From positions 187,425-251,424 of the forward strand of contig NZ_LQBL01000003.1 of the NCBI RefSeq assembly GCF_001483745.1: a stretch of 64,000 nt of DNA, in the 5' to 3' direction. The translations under genes were made by a program, and so were the position numbers. Under the pieces are notes generated by a model. It was not told where the DNA came from, did not search any database, and worked only from the letters and a program-made list of their open reading frames with translations. Below are positions 43,336 to 52,527 of the stretch, piece after piece (the stretch's first letter is position 1; the number at the start of each line of letters is the position of its first letter). The DNA comes from Serinicoccus chungangensis. GTDB taxonomy: Bacteria; Actinomycetota; Actinomycetes; Actinomycetales; Dermatophilaceae.

Positions 43336-46184
43336 CCATGCCGAGCCTCGCTCTGCCACTGCTCCTCGGCCCAGGCGAGCACGACGTCCCGCCAGCGCGG
43401 CCGCAGGCAGTAGACCGCGACCAGGCGAGCCACCGTGGCCCGCCGGGCAAGAGCCAGACGACTCGCGGGCACGGACCCGGCCACCGCGACCTCTCCCACC
43501 GCCTCCCGCACCAGGTCGGCTGCCGACGCAGGCCAGAGGCCCTGGGCCTGCCGCAGTCCCGCGTGGACGTGCAGGTTGGCGAGGTCGAGGGCGGGTTCGG
43601 CACGGCATACCGTGTCCAGGTCGACGACCCCGACCCGCCGGCCGTCCCACAGCAGCTGGCCGTCGTGCAGGTCGCGGTGGGCGGCGACGAGGGTCACGTC
43701 CGGCGACCCGTCGAGCTGCGTCGCGACGCGGGCCAGCCGCTCGGGCCACGGCGTCCCGGTCAGCAGGTCGAGCGCACCCACCCGCTGCGCCCAGGTCCGC
43801 AGCACCTGCGCCTCGTCGGCAGGCGTGTGGGCCGCCAGCCCGGCCGGCGGCAGCTGCTGCCATCGCGTCCACCCGGCAGCCCAGGCGGCCCAGAGGTCCG
43901 ACCAGCTGCCGTCAGAGGCGAGGCGCTGCACCGGTATGCCGGGCAGCGTCCGGGTGAGCACCGTCTCGTCGGTGCTGCTGACGACGTCGGCGGCCACGAG
44001 GCCGGCGTCGCGGGCCACCGCCGCCCCTCGCGCCGAGGCGTCGACGAGCGCGGCCGCACGTCCGGGCCGCACGATCTTGAGGTAGCCGTCCGCCCGGTGC
44101 ACCACGGCCCGTCGCCCGGCCCGGTGCACCAGCAGACTGCCGGTGCGGGCCGCGGCCGCCAGCCCGGGCAGCCGCGGGTCCTCACCGTGCGGGAGGAGGG
44201 TGACCGCACCCCCGGGACTGATGGTGCCGGCCCGCAGCCGCCCACGCCCGTCGTCCCCCTCGATCGCCACGCGGGCCTGACCGTCACGCGCTCCCGCCGG
44301 CCAGGCCCGGCCGACAGTCACGGTGACCGCATCGTCGTCGCCGCTCTCGTCCTCGGCGCGCGCCCGGACCACCCGGGGCACCCGCCAGGACGGCCGGGAG
44401 GTGAGCGGCCCGGCGACGACAGCCGAGCCGCCCGGGTCAGCCTGCGCATGCTGGCCACCCGAGCCACCGGGGAGCAGCGTCCCCGCGAGGAGGTCGAGCG
44501 CCAGCTGCGCCACCTCCTCGGTCTGCTCGCGCCAGCCCGCGGCCTGCGAGCGCCAGGGCTCGGCGACCCGGGCGAGCAGGGCGGCGGACACCCACGCGCC
44601 AGGCAGGGGGGCCCGCCCGTAGCCGTCCACGAACGCCTCCCAGGCCGCCGCCCCGTGCCGGTGGTCGTGTCGGAGGGTGTGCCGGAGCTCGTCCCGCTGC
44701 TCGTGCCCGTACCGGTGGTCGTGCCGACGGGTGTGCCGGTGCTCGTCCCGCTGCTCGTGCCCGTGCCCGACAGCCGAGTCACCGACACCACCGGTCTCCG
44801 AGGACCGGCGAACCTCGTGCACGATCTGGGCGGCACGTACCGAGGCGAGGTCCAGCTCGACGGGCCCCCAGCAGGCCCGGTCCAGGTCGGTCAGCCGCAC
44901 CACGCCGTCGTCGCCGAGCAGGAACTGGTCCAGCGAGAGGTCGCCGTGGAGCAGGACGTGGCGCCCGTCCTCGGCGCCCGTCCGGCCCTCGTGGGAGAGC
45001 GGGTCGGGGGCCGGCTCCTGCTCCGGCAGCCCGGCGAGGGCGAGCCGCGCAGCGTGCGCCGCCTGCGGAGCGACGGCGTGCAGCAGCGCCACCGAGCGCC
45101 GGGCCGCGGCCAGGAGGTCGCCCCACCCACGCTCGGGCAGGTCCACCGCGACCGGCGGCGATGTCGCGTGCACCCGCGCCGCCAGCTCGCCGGCAGCCCG
45201 GACGGGCCCCAGGTCCGCCTGCGTCAGGTCGCTCCCCTCGACCCACGGCCACGCGCTCACCCGCCGCGACACCCGCACCCGAGGTGGCACAGAGCCCGGG
45301 TGGGGCTGCGGCCCGAGCTCACACGGCGCCACGACGGGCAGCCCCCGCTCGGCCAACGACCGGGCGACAGCCGACATCCGCTGGGCGTGCGGCTCCGCGG
45401 TGACGCGGACGACCTGCCCGCCCACCCGCACGACGAGCCGGCGCAGGGGGTTGTAGCGCAGCAGGACCAGGTCCGGCGAGGTGAGGTCGAGCCCGCTGCG
45501 GCGCAGTGGGCTGCCCAGCTCGGGGTCGGTCGCGATGCCACCCCAGACCAGCTCGGCGTCCCACTGCGGCAGGGGCAGGGAGCCGATGAGGGCGCCGTGC
45601 CCGTAGCGCTCGGCCCGGTCCCGCGCCTTGGCCGCCTTCGCCCGCGCCGGCCCGACCAGCGCCTGGACCCAGCCGAGGACCCGGCCGTCGGCCCCCAGGA
45701 GCGCGGCGGTGTGGCTCACCCCCGGCTTGGGCCGGACGCGCGTCACCCGCACCGGCGTGCGGAGCAGCCCGCTGAGGCGCTCGGGGTCGAGCAGCAGCTC
45801 GAGAACCGGGTCCGAGGAGACCGGGTCCGAAGAGACCGAGTTGGAAGGGACCGGGCCCGAAGAGACCGAGTTGGACATGACCGGGTCCGAGGAGACCGGG
45901 TCCGAGGTATGCCGCCCGCTCCCCCTGGTCTCCCCGTCCACCCGCGCGGGACCCCGGGGAGCCACCTCACCACGCCCCACCGACCCGTCCGCGTCCGCCC
46001 GACCATGACCCACCGACCCGTCCGCGTCCGCCCGACCAGGACCCACCGACCCGTCCGCGTCCGCCCGACCACGCCCCACCGACCCGTCCGCGTCCGCCCG
46101 ACCGCGCCCCACCGGCCGCGGGACGTCCCCGTCCTCGACGGCCGGCACGGGGCATCCACCGGCATACCACTGCCGCTCATCCAT
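43332..46184 (-). CDS. Tandem APH/choline-kinase-fold phosphotransferase with internal repeats
   Basis: A 950-residue protein with two aminoglycoside-phosphotransferase-like kinase domains. Domain 1 has the catalytic loop LLHGDLSLDQFLL near 408 and DLDRACWGP. Domain 2 has GYLKIVRPGR (ATP-binding Lys) near 690, AHRDLHDGQLLWD near 833 and VVDLDTVCRAEPALDLANL. Both catalytic Asp residues are kept. Three in-frame repeat tracts are present: GRADADGSVGR at 11 residues x4 (about 26-70), SSDPV-like pentamers x7 (about 93-127) and an 18-residue His-rich pair (about 471-511). Its ATG overlaps the ABC gene by 8 bp. It probably phosphorylates a sugar, polyol or lipid-linked glycan; antibiotic resistance is unlikely given the operon. 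Confidence 0.85.
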   Translation of the reverse strand: MDERQWYAGGCPVPAVEDGDVPRPVGRGRADADGSVGRGRADADGSVGPGRADADGSVGHGRADADGSVGRGEVAPRGPARVDGETRGSGRHTSDPVSSDPVMSNSVSSGPVPSNSVSSDPVSSDPVLELLLDPERLSGLLRTPVRVTRVRPKPGVSHTAALLGADGRVLGWVQALVGPARAKAAKARDRAERYGHGALIGSLPLPQWDAELVWGGIATDPELGSPLRRSGLDLTSPDLVLLRYNPLRRLVVRVGGQVVRVTAEPHAQRMSAVARSLAERGLPVVAPCELGPQPHPGSVPPRVRVSRRVSAWPWVEGSDLTQADLGPVRAAGELAARVHATSPPVAVDLPERGWGDLLAAARRSVALLHAVAPQAAHAARLALAGLPEQEPAPDPLSHEGRTGAEDGRHVLLHGDLSLDQFLLGDDGVVRLTDLDRACWGPVELDLASVRAAQIVHEVRRSSETGGVGDSAVGHGHEQRDEHRHTRRHDHRYGHEQRDELRHTLRHDHRHGAAAWEAFVDGYGRAPLPGAWVSAALLARVAEPWRSQAAGWREQTEEVAQLALDLLAGTLLPGGSGGQHAQADPGGSAVVAGPLTSRPSWRVPRVVRARAEDESGDDDAVTVTVGRAWPAGARDGQARVAIEGDDGRGRLRAGTISPGGAVTLLPHGEDPRLPGLAAAARTGSLLVHRAGRRAVVHRADGYLKIVRPGRAAALVDASARGAAVARDAGLVAADVVSSTDETVLTRTLPGIPVQRLASDGSWSDLWAAWAAGWTRWQQLPPAGLAAHTPADEAQVLRTWAQRVGALDLLTGTPWPERLARVATQLDGSPDVTLVAAHRDLHDGQLLWDGRRVGVVDLDTVCRAEPALDLANLHVHAGLRQAQGLWPASAADLVREAVGEVAVAGSVPASRLALARRATVARLVAVYCLRPRWRDVVLAWAEEQWQSEARHG

Positions 46185-47955
46185 GGCTCTCCTCCAGCAC
46201 TCCGTCGAGCGGCGCGTCCTGGGGCCTCCCGGTCCAGGTCACCCGTCCTTGCTCCAGCACCACGACCCGGTCGGCGCCGCGGGCGACGTCGAGGTCGTGG
46301 GTGATCATCACGCTCGTGCGTCCGCGGCTCAGCTCGGTGATGGCGTCGCCCACGAGGGTGACGTTGTCCGGGTCGAGCCCGGTGGTCGGCTCGTCGAGCA
46401 GCAGCACGGGGGCGTCCCGCAGGAACGCGCGCGCCAGGGAGATCCGCTGACGCTGCCCGCCGGAGAGGCTGCTGCCCCGCTCGCTGACCTCCGTCTGCAG
46501 ACCCTCGGGGAGCCCGTCGGTGAACTCGGTCACCCGGGCGAGCCGGGCCGCGCGCAGCACCTGGTGGTCGCTGGCCTCGGGCCGCCCCTGCCGGATGTTG
46601 TCCTCGATGGTCCCGGTGAAGAGCACGGCGTCCTGCTGCACGAGCGCGACCTGGCTGCGCAGGTCGCGCAGGTCCAGCTCGCGCAGGTCGACCCCGTCCA
46701 GCCGCACGCTGCCCGAGCCGGGGTCGAGCAGGCGCAGGAGCAGCGCGGCCACCGTCGACTTGCCCGAGCCCGAGGGCCCGACGATCGCGACCCGCTCGCC
46801 CGGCTCGATCCGCAGGTCCACCCCCCGCAGCACGGGGAGGCCGGGCACGAACTCGAGGTGCACGTCACGCAGCTCCACCGCGCCCCGCACGACCCCGAGC
46901 CGCACCGGGTCGGCCGGCGAGACGATGTCCGGCCGCTCGTCGAGCAGGTCCGCGACCCGCTCCCCCGAGGCGCTGGCGCGCGCGATGCGGCCGGTGTACT
47001 TCGCCAGGTCGCGCAGCGGCTTCATCGAGGTCTTGAGGTAGGTCAGGAAGATCACCATGTCCCCGGGCGTCATCGCGCCCTGCAGCACCCGCGCGCCGCC
47101 CAGCAGCAGCACGGCCGCGGTCGCGACGCCGACGAGGACGTCGGTGCGCCGCTCCAGCGCGGCCGCGAGCCGGCGCGCGACGACGCCGTCCTTGAGCGAG
47201 CGGTCGTTGGAGCCCTGGAAGGTGGTCGAGCGGTCGCGCTCCATCCCGTAGGCCTGGACGTGCGTCATCCCGGTCAGCGTCTCCTGGGCGACGTTGGCCA
47301 GCTCGCCCTCGCTGCGGCGCGTCTTGCGCGAGGCGTGGGTGATCTTGCCCGTCGACAGCCGGGAGAAGAGGGCGAAGACGAGGATCGCCACGAGCACGAT
47401 GAGCGCCAGCACCGGGTCCAGCCAGGTCATCACCCCGAGCATCGCGACCAGGGTGAAGACATTGACGACGAGCGGCATACCGGCGGTGACGGCGACCTCC
47501 TGCAGCCGGCCGACGTCCGCGACCAGCCGCTGGACGACGTCCCCGGAGCGCGCCCGGCCGTGGTAGCTGCGCGACAGGCTCTGGACGTGGTCGAAGACCG
47601 CCGCCCGCAGCCGCGTCGCGACCCGGCTGCCCCCCAGCGCGAAGGCCACCGTCGCCCCGTAGTTGCAGACCGCGCGCAGCCCGATGATGGCGATGGTGCC
47701 GAGCCCGCACGCCACGAGGAGCTGGACCGAGGCCTGCGGCCCCGGCTCGGCGAGGTCGGCACCCAGGCTGCGGGTGAGGGCGTCGATGACGAGCTTGGTC
47801 GGCCACGGCTCGAGGACCCGGAAGACCACCTCGAGCAGCAGCAGCACGCCGCCCCCCGCGAGCAGGGCCCGCTGCCCGTCGAGGTGCGGCAGCACGAGCC
47901 GCAGGGTGCGCCGCAGCGGCGAGGTCGCCGGGGCCGTCCCCGGGTCCGCCGCCAT
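46177..47955 (-). CDS. ABC exporter, fused permease-ATPase (MsbA/lipid-glycan type)
   Basis: A 592-residue half-transporter that works as a homodimer. Six helices (about 25-310) are followed by the ATPase: Walker A GPSGSGKSTV near 390, Q-loop VQQDAVLFTG, signature [16 protein letters not shown] near 495, Walker B VLLLDEPTTGLD and switch His in MITHDLDVA. It resembles exporters of lipids, lipid-linked sugars or peptides. ATG 47955 overlaps the upstream glycosyltransferase stop (TGATG), so the start further upstream in the open frame is rejected. It sits between glycosyltransferases and the tandem kinase, which suggests that it exports the product they build. Confidence 0.9.
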   Translation of the reverse strand: MAADPGTAPATSPLRRTLRLVLPHLDGQRALLAGGGVLLLLEVVFRVLEPWPTKLVIDALTRSLGADLAEPGPQASVQLLVACGLGTIAIIGLRAVCNYGATVAFALGGSRVATRLRAAVFDHVQSLSRSYHGRARSGDVVQRLVADVGRLQEVAVTAGMPLVVNVFTLVAMLGVMTWLDPVLALIVLVAILVFALFSRLSTGKITHASRKTRRSEGELANVAQETLTGMTHVQAYGMERDRSTTFQGSNDRSLKDGVVARRLAAALERRTDVLVGVATAAVLLLGGARVLQGAMTPGDMVIFLTYLKTSMKPLRDLAKYTGRIARASASGERVADLLDERPDIVSPADPVRLGVVRGAVELRDVHLEFVPGLPVLRGVDLRIEPGERVAIVGPSGSGKSTVAALLLRLLDPGSGSVRLDGVDLRELDLRDLRSQVALVQQDAVLFTGTIEDNIRQGRPEASDHQVLRAARLARVTEFTDGLPEGLQTEVSERGSSLSGGQRQRISLARAFLRDAPVLLLDEPTTGLDPDNVTLVGDAITELSRGRTSVMITHDLDVARGADRVVVLEQGRVTWTGRPQDAPLDGVLEESHG

Positions 47956-49199
47956 CACCGTCCTCCGGCGGCCGGGACGGAGGTATGCGGGGACGCCGGC
48001 GGCGCGGTCGACGTCACCGGCGCGAGGGTCGCGTCGAGGACGTGCTCCCACGAGTGCTCGCGCTCCATGAGGCGGCGGGCGGCGGCGCCCAGGGCCCGCG
48101 CGGCGTCCGGGTCGTCGACGAGCGCGTCGACGGCGGCGGCGAGCGCGACCGGGTCCGACGGCGGCACGAGCACCCCGGTGACACCGTCCTGCACCACCGC
48201 CGGGATCTGGCCGATGCGGGAGGCCACCACGGGCAGGGCGGCCGCGCCGTACTCGTAGACCTTGAGCGGGGAGAAGTAGTGGTCGTCGCTGGCCGGGTAG
48301 GGAGCGACCGCGACGAGGGCACCCTCCAGCGCGGCGGGGACCTCCTCGGGCGCCACGGCCCCGGTCAGCTCGACGGCCAGCCCGTGCCGGGCGGCGGCCT
48401 GCTCGACCGCCTCCCGCTGGGGCCCGTCGCCGACGATCCGTAGCCGCCAGGGACGCCGGGCCATCGCGGCCGCCTCGAGCAGGTCCTCGACGCCGTGCCA
48501 GGGCTTGAGCGTCCCGACGAAGACGACCACCGGGTCACCGTCCAGGTCGGGGGTGACCGCGCGGATGCGGCGAGTGTTCACCCCGTTGGGCACGACGACC
48601 ACCCGTGCGGCACCAGCACCCTGCACGGCACCACCCTCGTCGGCCCCGGTGCGCTCACGCACCCACGCGGCCACCCGCTCGCTCACGCAGGCGACGACGT
48701 CGGCGGCACCGACCTGGGCGCGCAGGGCGTCGACGCTGCCGGCCTCGTCGACGAGGACGCGGTGGCGCCGCTGCTCGTCGATGAGCGGGGCGTTGACCTC
48801 CAGGACGGTCCGGACCCCACCGCCCAGCCCGCGCCGGGCGAGGTGCAGCACGCCGGAGAAGAGCGAGTACCGCTCGTAGACGACGTCGGGGGCGGCGGCC
48901 ACCACCCGCCGGCCGATCTCCGCCGCGGCCTGGCGCTGGGCCACCTCGCGCCGGGCGGCGGCGCCCGGGTCGTCGCCACCCGGGCCCGAGCCGACGCGGC
49001 CGACCGGCACGTGGTGCACGACGAGGTCCGCGAGGTCGGCGGGGACGTGGTCGACGTCACCGAGGCGGACGGCATACACCTCGACCTCGGCGCCGCGCCG
49101 GCGCCAGGCGCGGACGATCTCCTGGATGTGGACGCTGGCGCCCTTGGTGCCGAAGACGGGGATGCCGGGGTCGGCGCAGACGTAGGCGACGCGGGTCAT
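47955..49199 (-). CDS. Glycosyltransferase family 4 (third enzyme of the cluster)
   Basis: A 414-residue GT-B glycosyltransferase. The N-terminal Rossmann part starts MTRVAYVCADPGIPVFGTKG, with the acceptor loop GASVHIQEIVRAWRRRGAEV. The C-terminal donor domain has VVFVGTLKPWHGVEDLLEAA near 228 and the EX7E-like region YFSPLKVYEYGAAALPVVAS near 320. The tail (about 395-414) is Pro/Ser/Thr-rich. The start ATG 49199 overlaps the stop of the previous glycosyltransferase gene by 4 bp (ATGA), and its own stop overlaps the ABC gene start. Donor and acceptor are unknown. Confidence 0.9.
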   Translation of the reverse strand: MTRVAYVCADPGIPVFGTKGASVHIQEIVRAWRRRGAEVEVYAVRLGDVDHVPADLADLVVHHVPVGRVGSGPGGDDPGAAARREVAQRQAAAEIGRRVVAAAPDVVYERYSLFSGVLHLARRGLGGGVRTVLEVNAPLIDEQRRHRVLVDEAGSVDALRAQVGAADVVACVSERVAAWVRERTGADEGGAVQGAGAARVVVVPNGVNTRRIRAVTPDLDGDPVVVFVGTLKPWHGVEDLLEAAAMARRPWRLRIVGDGPQREAVEQAAARHGLAVELTGAVAPEEVPAALEGALVAVAPYPASDDHYFSPLKVYEYGAAALPVVASRIGQIPAVVQDGVTGVLVPPSDPVALAAAVDALVDDPDAARALGAAARRLMEREHSWEHVLDATLAPVTSTAPPASPHTSVPAAGGR

Positions 49200-50437
49200 C
49201 GGGTGGCTCCTGCGGTCACGGCGGCGAGGCGCGCCGCCTGGGTGGTGGTGTCGTAGTCGCGCTCGACGAGCGCGCGGGCGGCCCGGGCGACCTCGACGCG
49301 TGGCCAGGAGGGGTCGGCCACCTGGCGCAGCGCGCCGGCGACCCGGTCGGCGAGGCCGGCGGGGTCGCTGGCCAGGAGGATCCCGGTGGCCGGGGTCGTG
49401 TCGTCGCCCGGGCGGACCGCCTCGGGGATGCCGGTGACGTCGGTCGCCACGCACGGCACCCCGCTGGCCATCGCCTCGAGCAGCACCGTGGGCAGCCCGT
49501 CGGCGTTGCCGTCGGCGCCGACCACGCACGGGGCGACGAGGACGTCGGCCCGGTCCAGCTCGGCGACGAGCTCGCTCTGGCTGCGCGACCCGAGGAGGGT
49601 GACGACGTCGTCGACCCCGGTGCGCTCGACCTGCGCCGCGAGCTCGGCGGCGCGCTCGCCCTCGCCGACGATCCGGACGTCGAGCGGCACCCCCTCGGCT
49701 CGGAGGGCGGCGACCGCGTCGACGAGGTGGTCGAAGCCCTTCTTCTCCACGATGCGCCCGACGGCCAGGACCCGCAGCGTGTCGCCGACCGGCCGCGGGT
49801 CGCGGTAGTCGAAGCGGCCCAGCTCCAGGCCGTTGCGCACGAGGGCGACCCGGTCGGCCAGCCCGGGGTCGACCTCCTCCACGATGAAGCGTCGGTTGTA
49901 GTCGCTGATGGCGATGACGGCGGACGCGCGGGCGAGCACCTCGCGCAGCACCACCCGGTCGACGTCCTCGTGGAAGAGGTCCTTGGCGTGCGTGGTGACG
50001 GTGAACGGTATGCCGGTGAGCGCGCTCGCGATCGCGGTGCACCACGACGCCATGCTGGCGAAGTGGACGTGCACCCGCGTGATGCCGTCGCGCCGCAGGC
50101 GCAGCGCCAGGTCGACGCCCTGGGCGACGTCGGAGGGGTCCAGGCGCACCAGCAGCGGCATGAGCGCGCCGAACCGGGCGCCGAAGTCGGGCAGCTCGGC
50201 GTGGGCCTGGGCGAAGACCTCCCACTCGGCCGACAGCTTGTGCGCCCGGGGCAGGTGGGTGACCGGCGCCTGCACCTGCGCCAGCTGGGGGTGGAAGCGC
50301 GAGTCGGTGGTCGGGCGCAGGGCGTAAATGGCCAGGTCGTCGCCGGCGGCCTCGCGGGCCAGGATCTCGGTGACGACGAAGGTCTCGGAGAAGCGCGGGT
50401 AGACCTTGAGGACGTAGGCGGTGCGGTCAGACGGCAA
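49196..50437 (-). CDS. Glycosyltransferase family 4 (second enzyme of the cluster), TTG start
   Basis: A 413-residue GT-B enzyme. The N-terminus reads AYVLKVYPRFSETFVVTEIL, a form seen in exopolysaccharide glycosyltransferases. VHFASMASWCTAIASALTG is near 130, and the donor-domain motifs are VGRIVEKKGFDHLVDAV near 235 and DGLPTVLLEAMASGVPCVAT near 315 (EX7E). No ATG or GTG fits the N-terminus. The proposed TTG at 50437 lies 6 nt after GGAAGGA and 11 bp before the stop of the upstream gene ends, consistent with translational coupling. Donor and acceptor are unknown. Confidence 0.88.
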   Translation of the reverse strand: MPSDRTAYVLKVYPRFSETFVVTEILAREAAGDDLAIYALRPTTDSRFHPQLAQVQAPVTHLPRAHKLSAEWEVFAQAHAELPDFGARFGALMPLLVRLDPSDVAQGVDLALRLRRDGITRVHVHFASMASWCTAIASALTGIPFTVTTHAKDLFHEDVDRVVLREVLARASAVIAISDYNRRFIVEEVDPGLADRVALVRNGLELGRFDYRDPRPVGDTLRVLAVGRIVEKKGFDHLVDAVAALRAEGVPLDVRIVGEGERAAELAAQVERTGVDDVVTLLGSRSQSELVAELDRADVLVAPCVVGADGNADGLPTVLLEAMASGVPCVATDVTGIPEAVRPGDDTTPATGILLASDPAGLADRVAGALRQVADPSWPRVEVARAARALVERDYDTTTQAARLAAVTAGATR

Positions 50438-51680
50438 CGGGGAGTCCTTCCACGCGGGCGGGGGCGAACGACGGGACCGGCGCGAGGGCCGGCGAGGTGC
50501 GGACCAGCTCGGCCGCGGAGGTGGCCACGGTGCGCAGGCCCCCCAGGTCGAGGGCGCCGCGGTCCACGCGACGGGCCACCGCGTCCGCCCACCAGCGGCT
50601 GATCGCGGTCTCGGTGAGGTCGCCCTCGCGCAGCAGGTCGGCGGCACCGACCCGGGCGAGCGCGGCGGCCCGGATGAGCTGCTCGGTGCGCGGCCGCTCC
50701 CTCGGCACGAGCAGGGCGGGGACGTCGGTGGCCAGCGTCTCGGCGACGGTGTTGTAGCCGGCCATGGACACCGAGGCCGCGGCCCGGCGGATGAGCCCGG
50801 CGGCGTCGTGCACGCTGCGGACGACCTGGGTGCCGCGGACGGCCTCGCGCTCGACCGACCGGTGGTCGGCGTCGCTCATCTGCGGGCCGGTGACGAGCAG
50901 GTGGCGGTGCCCGGCGGGCACCCGGGCGCGGGCCGCCGCGAGGCACAGCCGGGTGCCGTCGCTGCCCCCGCCGGCGGTGGTGACGAGGTAGGGCCGGTCC
51001 GGCTCGACGTCGGTCGGCTCCTCGGCCCGCCCGTGGGCGAGGAACCCCTGGTAGCGCACGAGCGGGGCGAGCTCGGGCGGCAGCTCGCCGGAGCGGCGCA
51101 GGTCGTGCACGGCCGGGTCGCCGTAGACCCAGATCTCGTCGTAGATCTGCGCCACCAGGTCGGCGGGGGTCTGCCGCCACTCCGACTCCACCGCCTCGGG
51201 GGCGTCGAGGACGTCGCGCAGGCCCAGGACGAAGCGCGTCTGCGGCAGCTCGCGGCGCATGGCCTGCAGGCCGGCGAGCAGCTCACCCCCGACGCCGAGG
51301 GCGTGCCGGTCGACGACGACGAGGTCGGGACGGAAGGCGAGCCCGGTGGCGCGGACGATCTCCCCGCGCACCGACAGCACGGCGTCCATGCCGAGATCGA
51401 GGTGACGTGGGCCGTAGCCGCGGCGCCCGGCCGTCTTGCCGATGGCCGGGAGCGTGACGACGTCGAAGCCGGCCGGCAGGCTGCGGGCGGCGGCCCCGGC
51501 GACCCCGTTGAGCAGCAGCCCGGTGACCGGGGAACCGGTGAGGACCGGCAGCCGCTGGGAGAGGGTGTGCGCGAGGGCGCGGTTGCGCCGGAAGTGACCC
51601 AGACCCTGGGAGTCGTGGGAGTAGAACAGGGCGCGCAGCGGGGTGCCGCTGCCGGGGACGTGACTGGTGCGGTGGTCCAT
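50427..51680 (-). CDS. Predicted glycosyltransferase, COG4671/GT28-like (first enzyme of the cluster)
   Basis: A 417-residue protein with the COG4671 signature at the N-terminus (FYSHDSQGLGHFRRNRALA, near 17-35) and a Glyco_tran_28_C-like second half: TTAGGGSDGTRLCLAA near 235 and SVSMAGYNTVAETLATDVPALLVPRER (shown in part) near 312. These proteins are related to MurG, but their substrates are unknown. GAGAGGA precedes the ATG at 51680. It is the first gene of the glycosyltransferase-exporter-kinase operon and has the composite operator at 51751-51777 in front. Confidence 0.87.
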   Translation of the reverse strand: MDHRTSHVPGSGTPLRALFYSHDSQGLGHFRRNRALAHTLSQRLPVLTGSPVTGLLLNGVAGAAARSLPAGFDVVTLPAIGKTAGRRGYGPRHLDLGMDAVLSVRGEIVRATGLAFRPDLVVVDRHALGVGGELLAGLQAMRRELPQTRFVLGLRDVLDAPEAVESEWRQTPADLVAQIYDEIWVYGDPAVHDLRRSGELPPELAPLVRYQGFLAHGRAEEPTDVEPDRPYLVTTAGGGSDGTRLCLAAARARVPAGHRHLLVTGPQMSDADHRSVEREAVRGTQVVRSVHDAAGLIRRAAASVSMAGYNTVAETLATDVPALLVPRERPRTEQLIRAAALARVGAADLLREGDLTETAISRWWADAVARRVDRGALDLGGLRTVATSAAELVRTSPALAPVPSFAPARVEGLPVAV

Positions 51681-51750
51681 GTCGTCCTCTCCCGCGCCGA
51701 CCGGGTGCCGGTGCGTGGAGACGAGTGAACACGGGTGGGATGAGGGGTGG

Positions 51751-51777
51751 ATGACACATCCATGAGATTGCTCTCAT
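51751..51777 (-). promoter_or_regulatory. Composite operator, copy 2 (before the glycosyltransferase operon)
   Basis: ATGACA (51751-51756), ATGAGA (51762-51767) and TCTCAT (51772-51777). Direct half-sites are 11 bp apart, and the last pair forms the inverted repeat ATGAGA-N4-TCTCAT, exactly as at 43309-43335. It lies 70 bp before the first glycosyltransferase start and 67 bp after the response-regulator stop. No good TANNNT box is visible just downstream, which would suit an activator-dependent promoter. Confidence 0.65.
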
Positions 51778-51843
51778 GCACGGTGACCAGCCCAGACGCC
51801 ACGCGACCAGCCCGGACGCCACGGACCGGCTCAGGCGCCGGCG

Positions 51844-52518
51844 TCAGCGCTCGAAGCGGTAGCCGACCCCCCGGACGGTGCTGATGCGCTCGGCGCCGAC
51901 CTTGGCGCGCAGGTAGCGGATGTAGACGTCGACGACGTTGGAGCTGCCGGTGACCTCGAAGCCCCACACCCGGTCGAGCAGCTGGTCCCGGCTGAGCACC
52001 TGGCCGGCATGGTCCATGAGCTCGCGGGCCAGGGTGAACTCCCGCGCGGACAGCTCGACCGGCTCGTCGTCCACGTGGACGGTCCGGGCCGGGATGTCCA
52101 GCCGCACGCCGCCCACCTCGAGGACGTCCTCCGTGCGCCCCCCGGCCATCGCCTCGGCGTGCTGGCGCAGCCGCAGCTTGACCCGGGCGCGCAGCTCCTC
52201 GACCCGGAAGGGCTTGGCGAGGTAGTCCTCGGCCCCGTTCTCCAGCCCGTGCACGGTGTCCTCGACCGAGTCGCGGGCGGTGCACATGATGACCGGCACC
52301 GGCTCGTCCATGGTCCGCAGCATGCGCAGGACGGTGAAGCCGTCCATCTTCGGCAGCCCCACGTCGAGCACCACGAGGTCGACCTGTCCCCCGCTGGCCG
52401 CCTCGAGGGCGGCGATGCCGTCGGTGACGACGGTGGTCCGGTGGCCGTCGGCCCGCAGCCCCCGGTCGACGACCCGGGCGATCCCCTCCTCGTCCTCCGC
52501 GATCAGGATGTGCGCCAT
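51844..52518 (-). CDS. OmpR/PhoB-family response regulator
   Basis: A 224-residue two-domain regulator. The receiver has acidic pocket residues Glu8/Asp9, the phospho-acceptor Asp52 in LVVLDVGLPKMDGF, Thr in MCTARD near 80 and Lys in YLAKPF near 103. The C-terminal winged helix has LSAREFTLARELMDHAGQVL and a recognition helix around SSNVVDVYIRYLRAKVG. The closest general type is MprA/TcrA of actinobacteria. The ATG at 52518 has a TAGCCT -10 box (complement of 52525-52530) 6 nt upstream, so it can be transcribed apart from the kinase gene 9 bp upstream. It is the likely binder of the two composite operators. Confidence 0.94.
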   Translation of the reverse strand: MAHILIAEDEEGIARVVDRGLRADGHRTTVVTDGIAALEAASGGQVDLVVLDVGLPKMDGFTVLRMLRTMDEPVPVIMCTARDSVEDTVHGLENGAEDYLAKPFRVEELRARVKLRLRQHAEAMAGGRTEDVLEVGGVRLDIPARTVHVDDEPVELSAREFTLARELMDHAGQVLSRDQLLDRVWGFEVTGSSNVVDVYIRYLRAKVGAERISTVRGVGYRFER

Positions 52519-52527
52519 GGGGGCAGG

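Noticed and set aside
43332-46184. Aminoglycoside resistance gene or antibiotic biosynthetic cluster
   Set aside because: The APH fold is shared with many sugar and choline kinases. The protein is a coupled member of a glycosyltransferase/exporter operon, and no aminoglycoside pathway gene is nearby.
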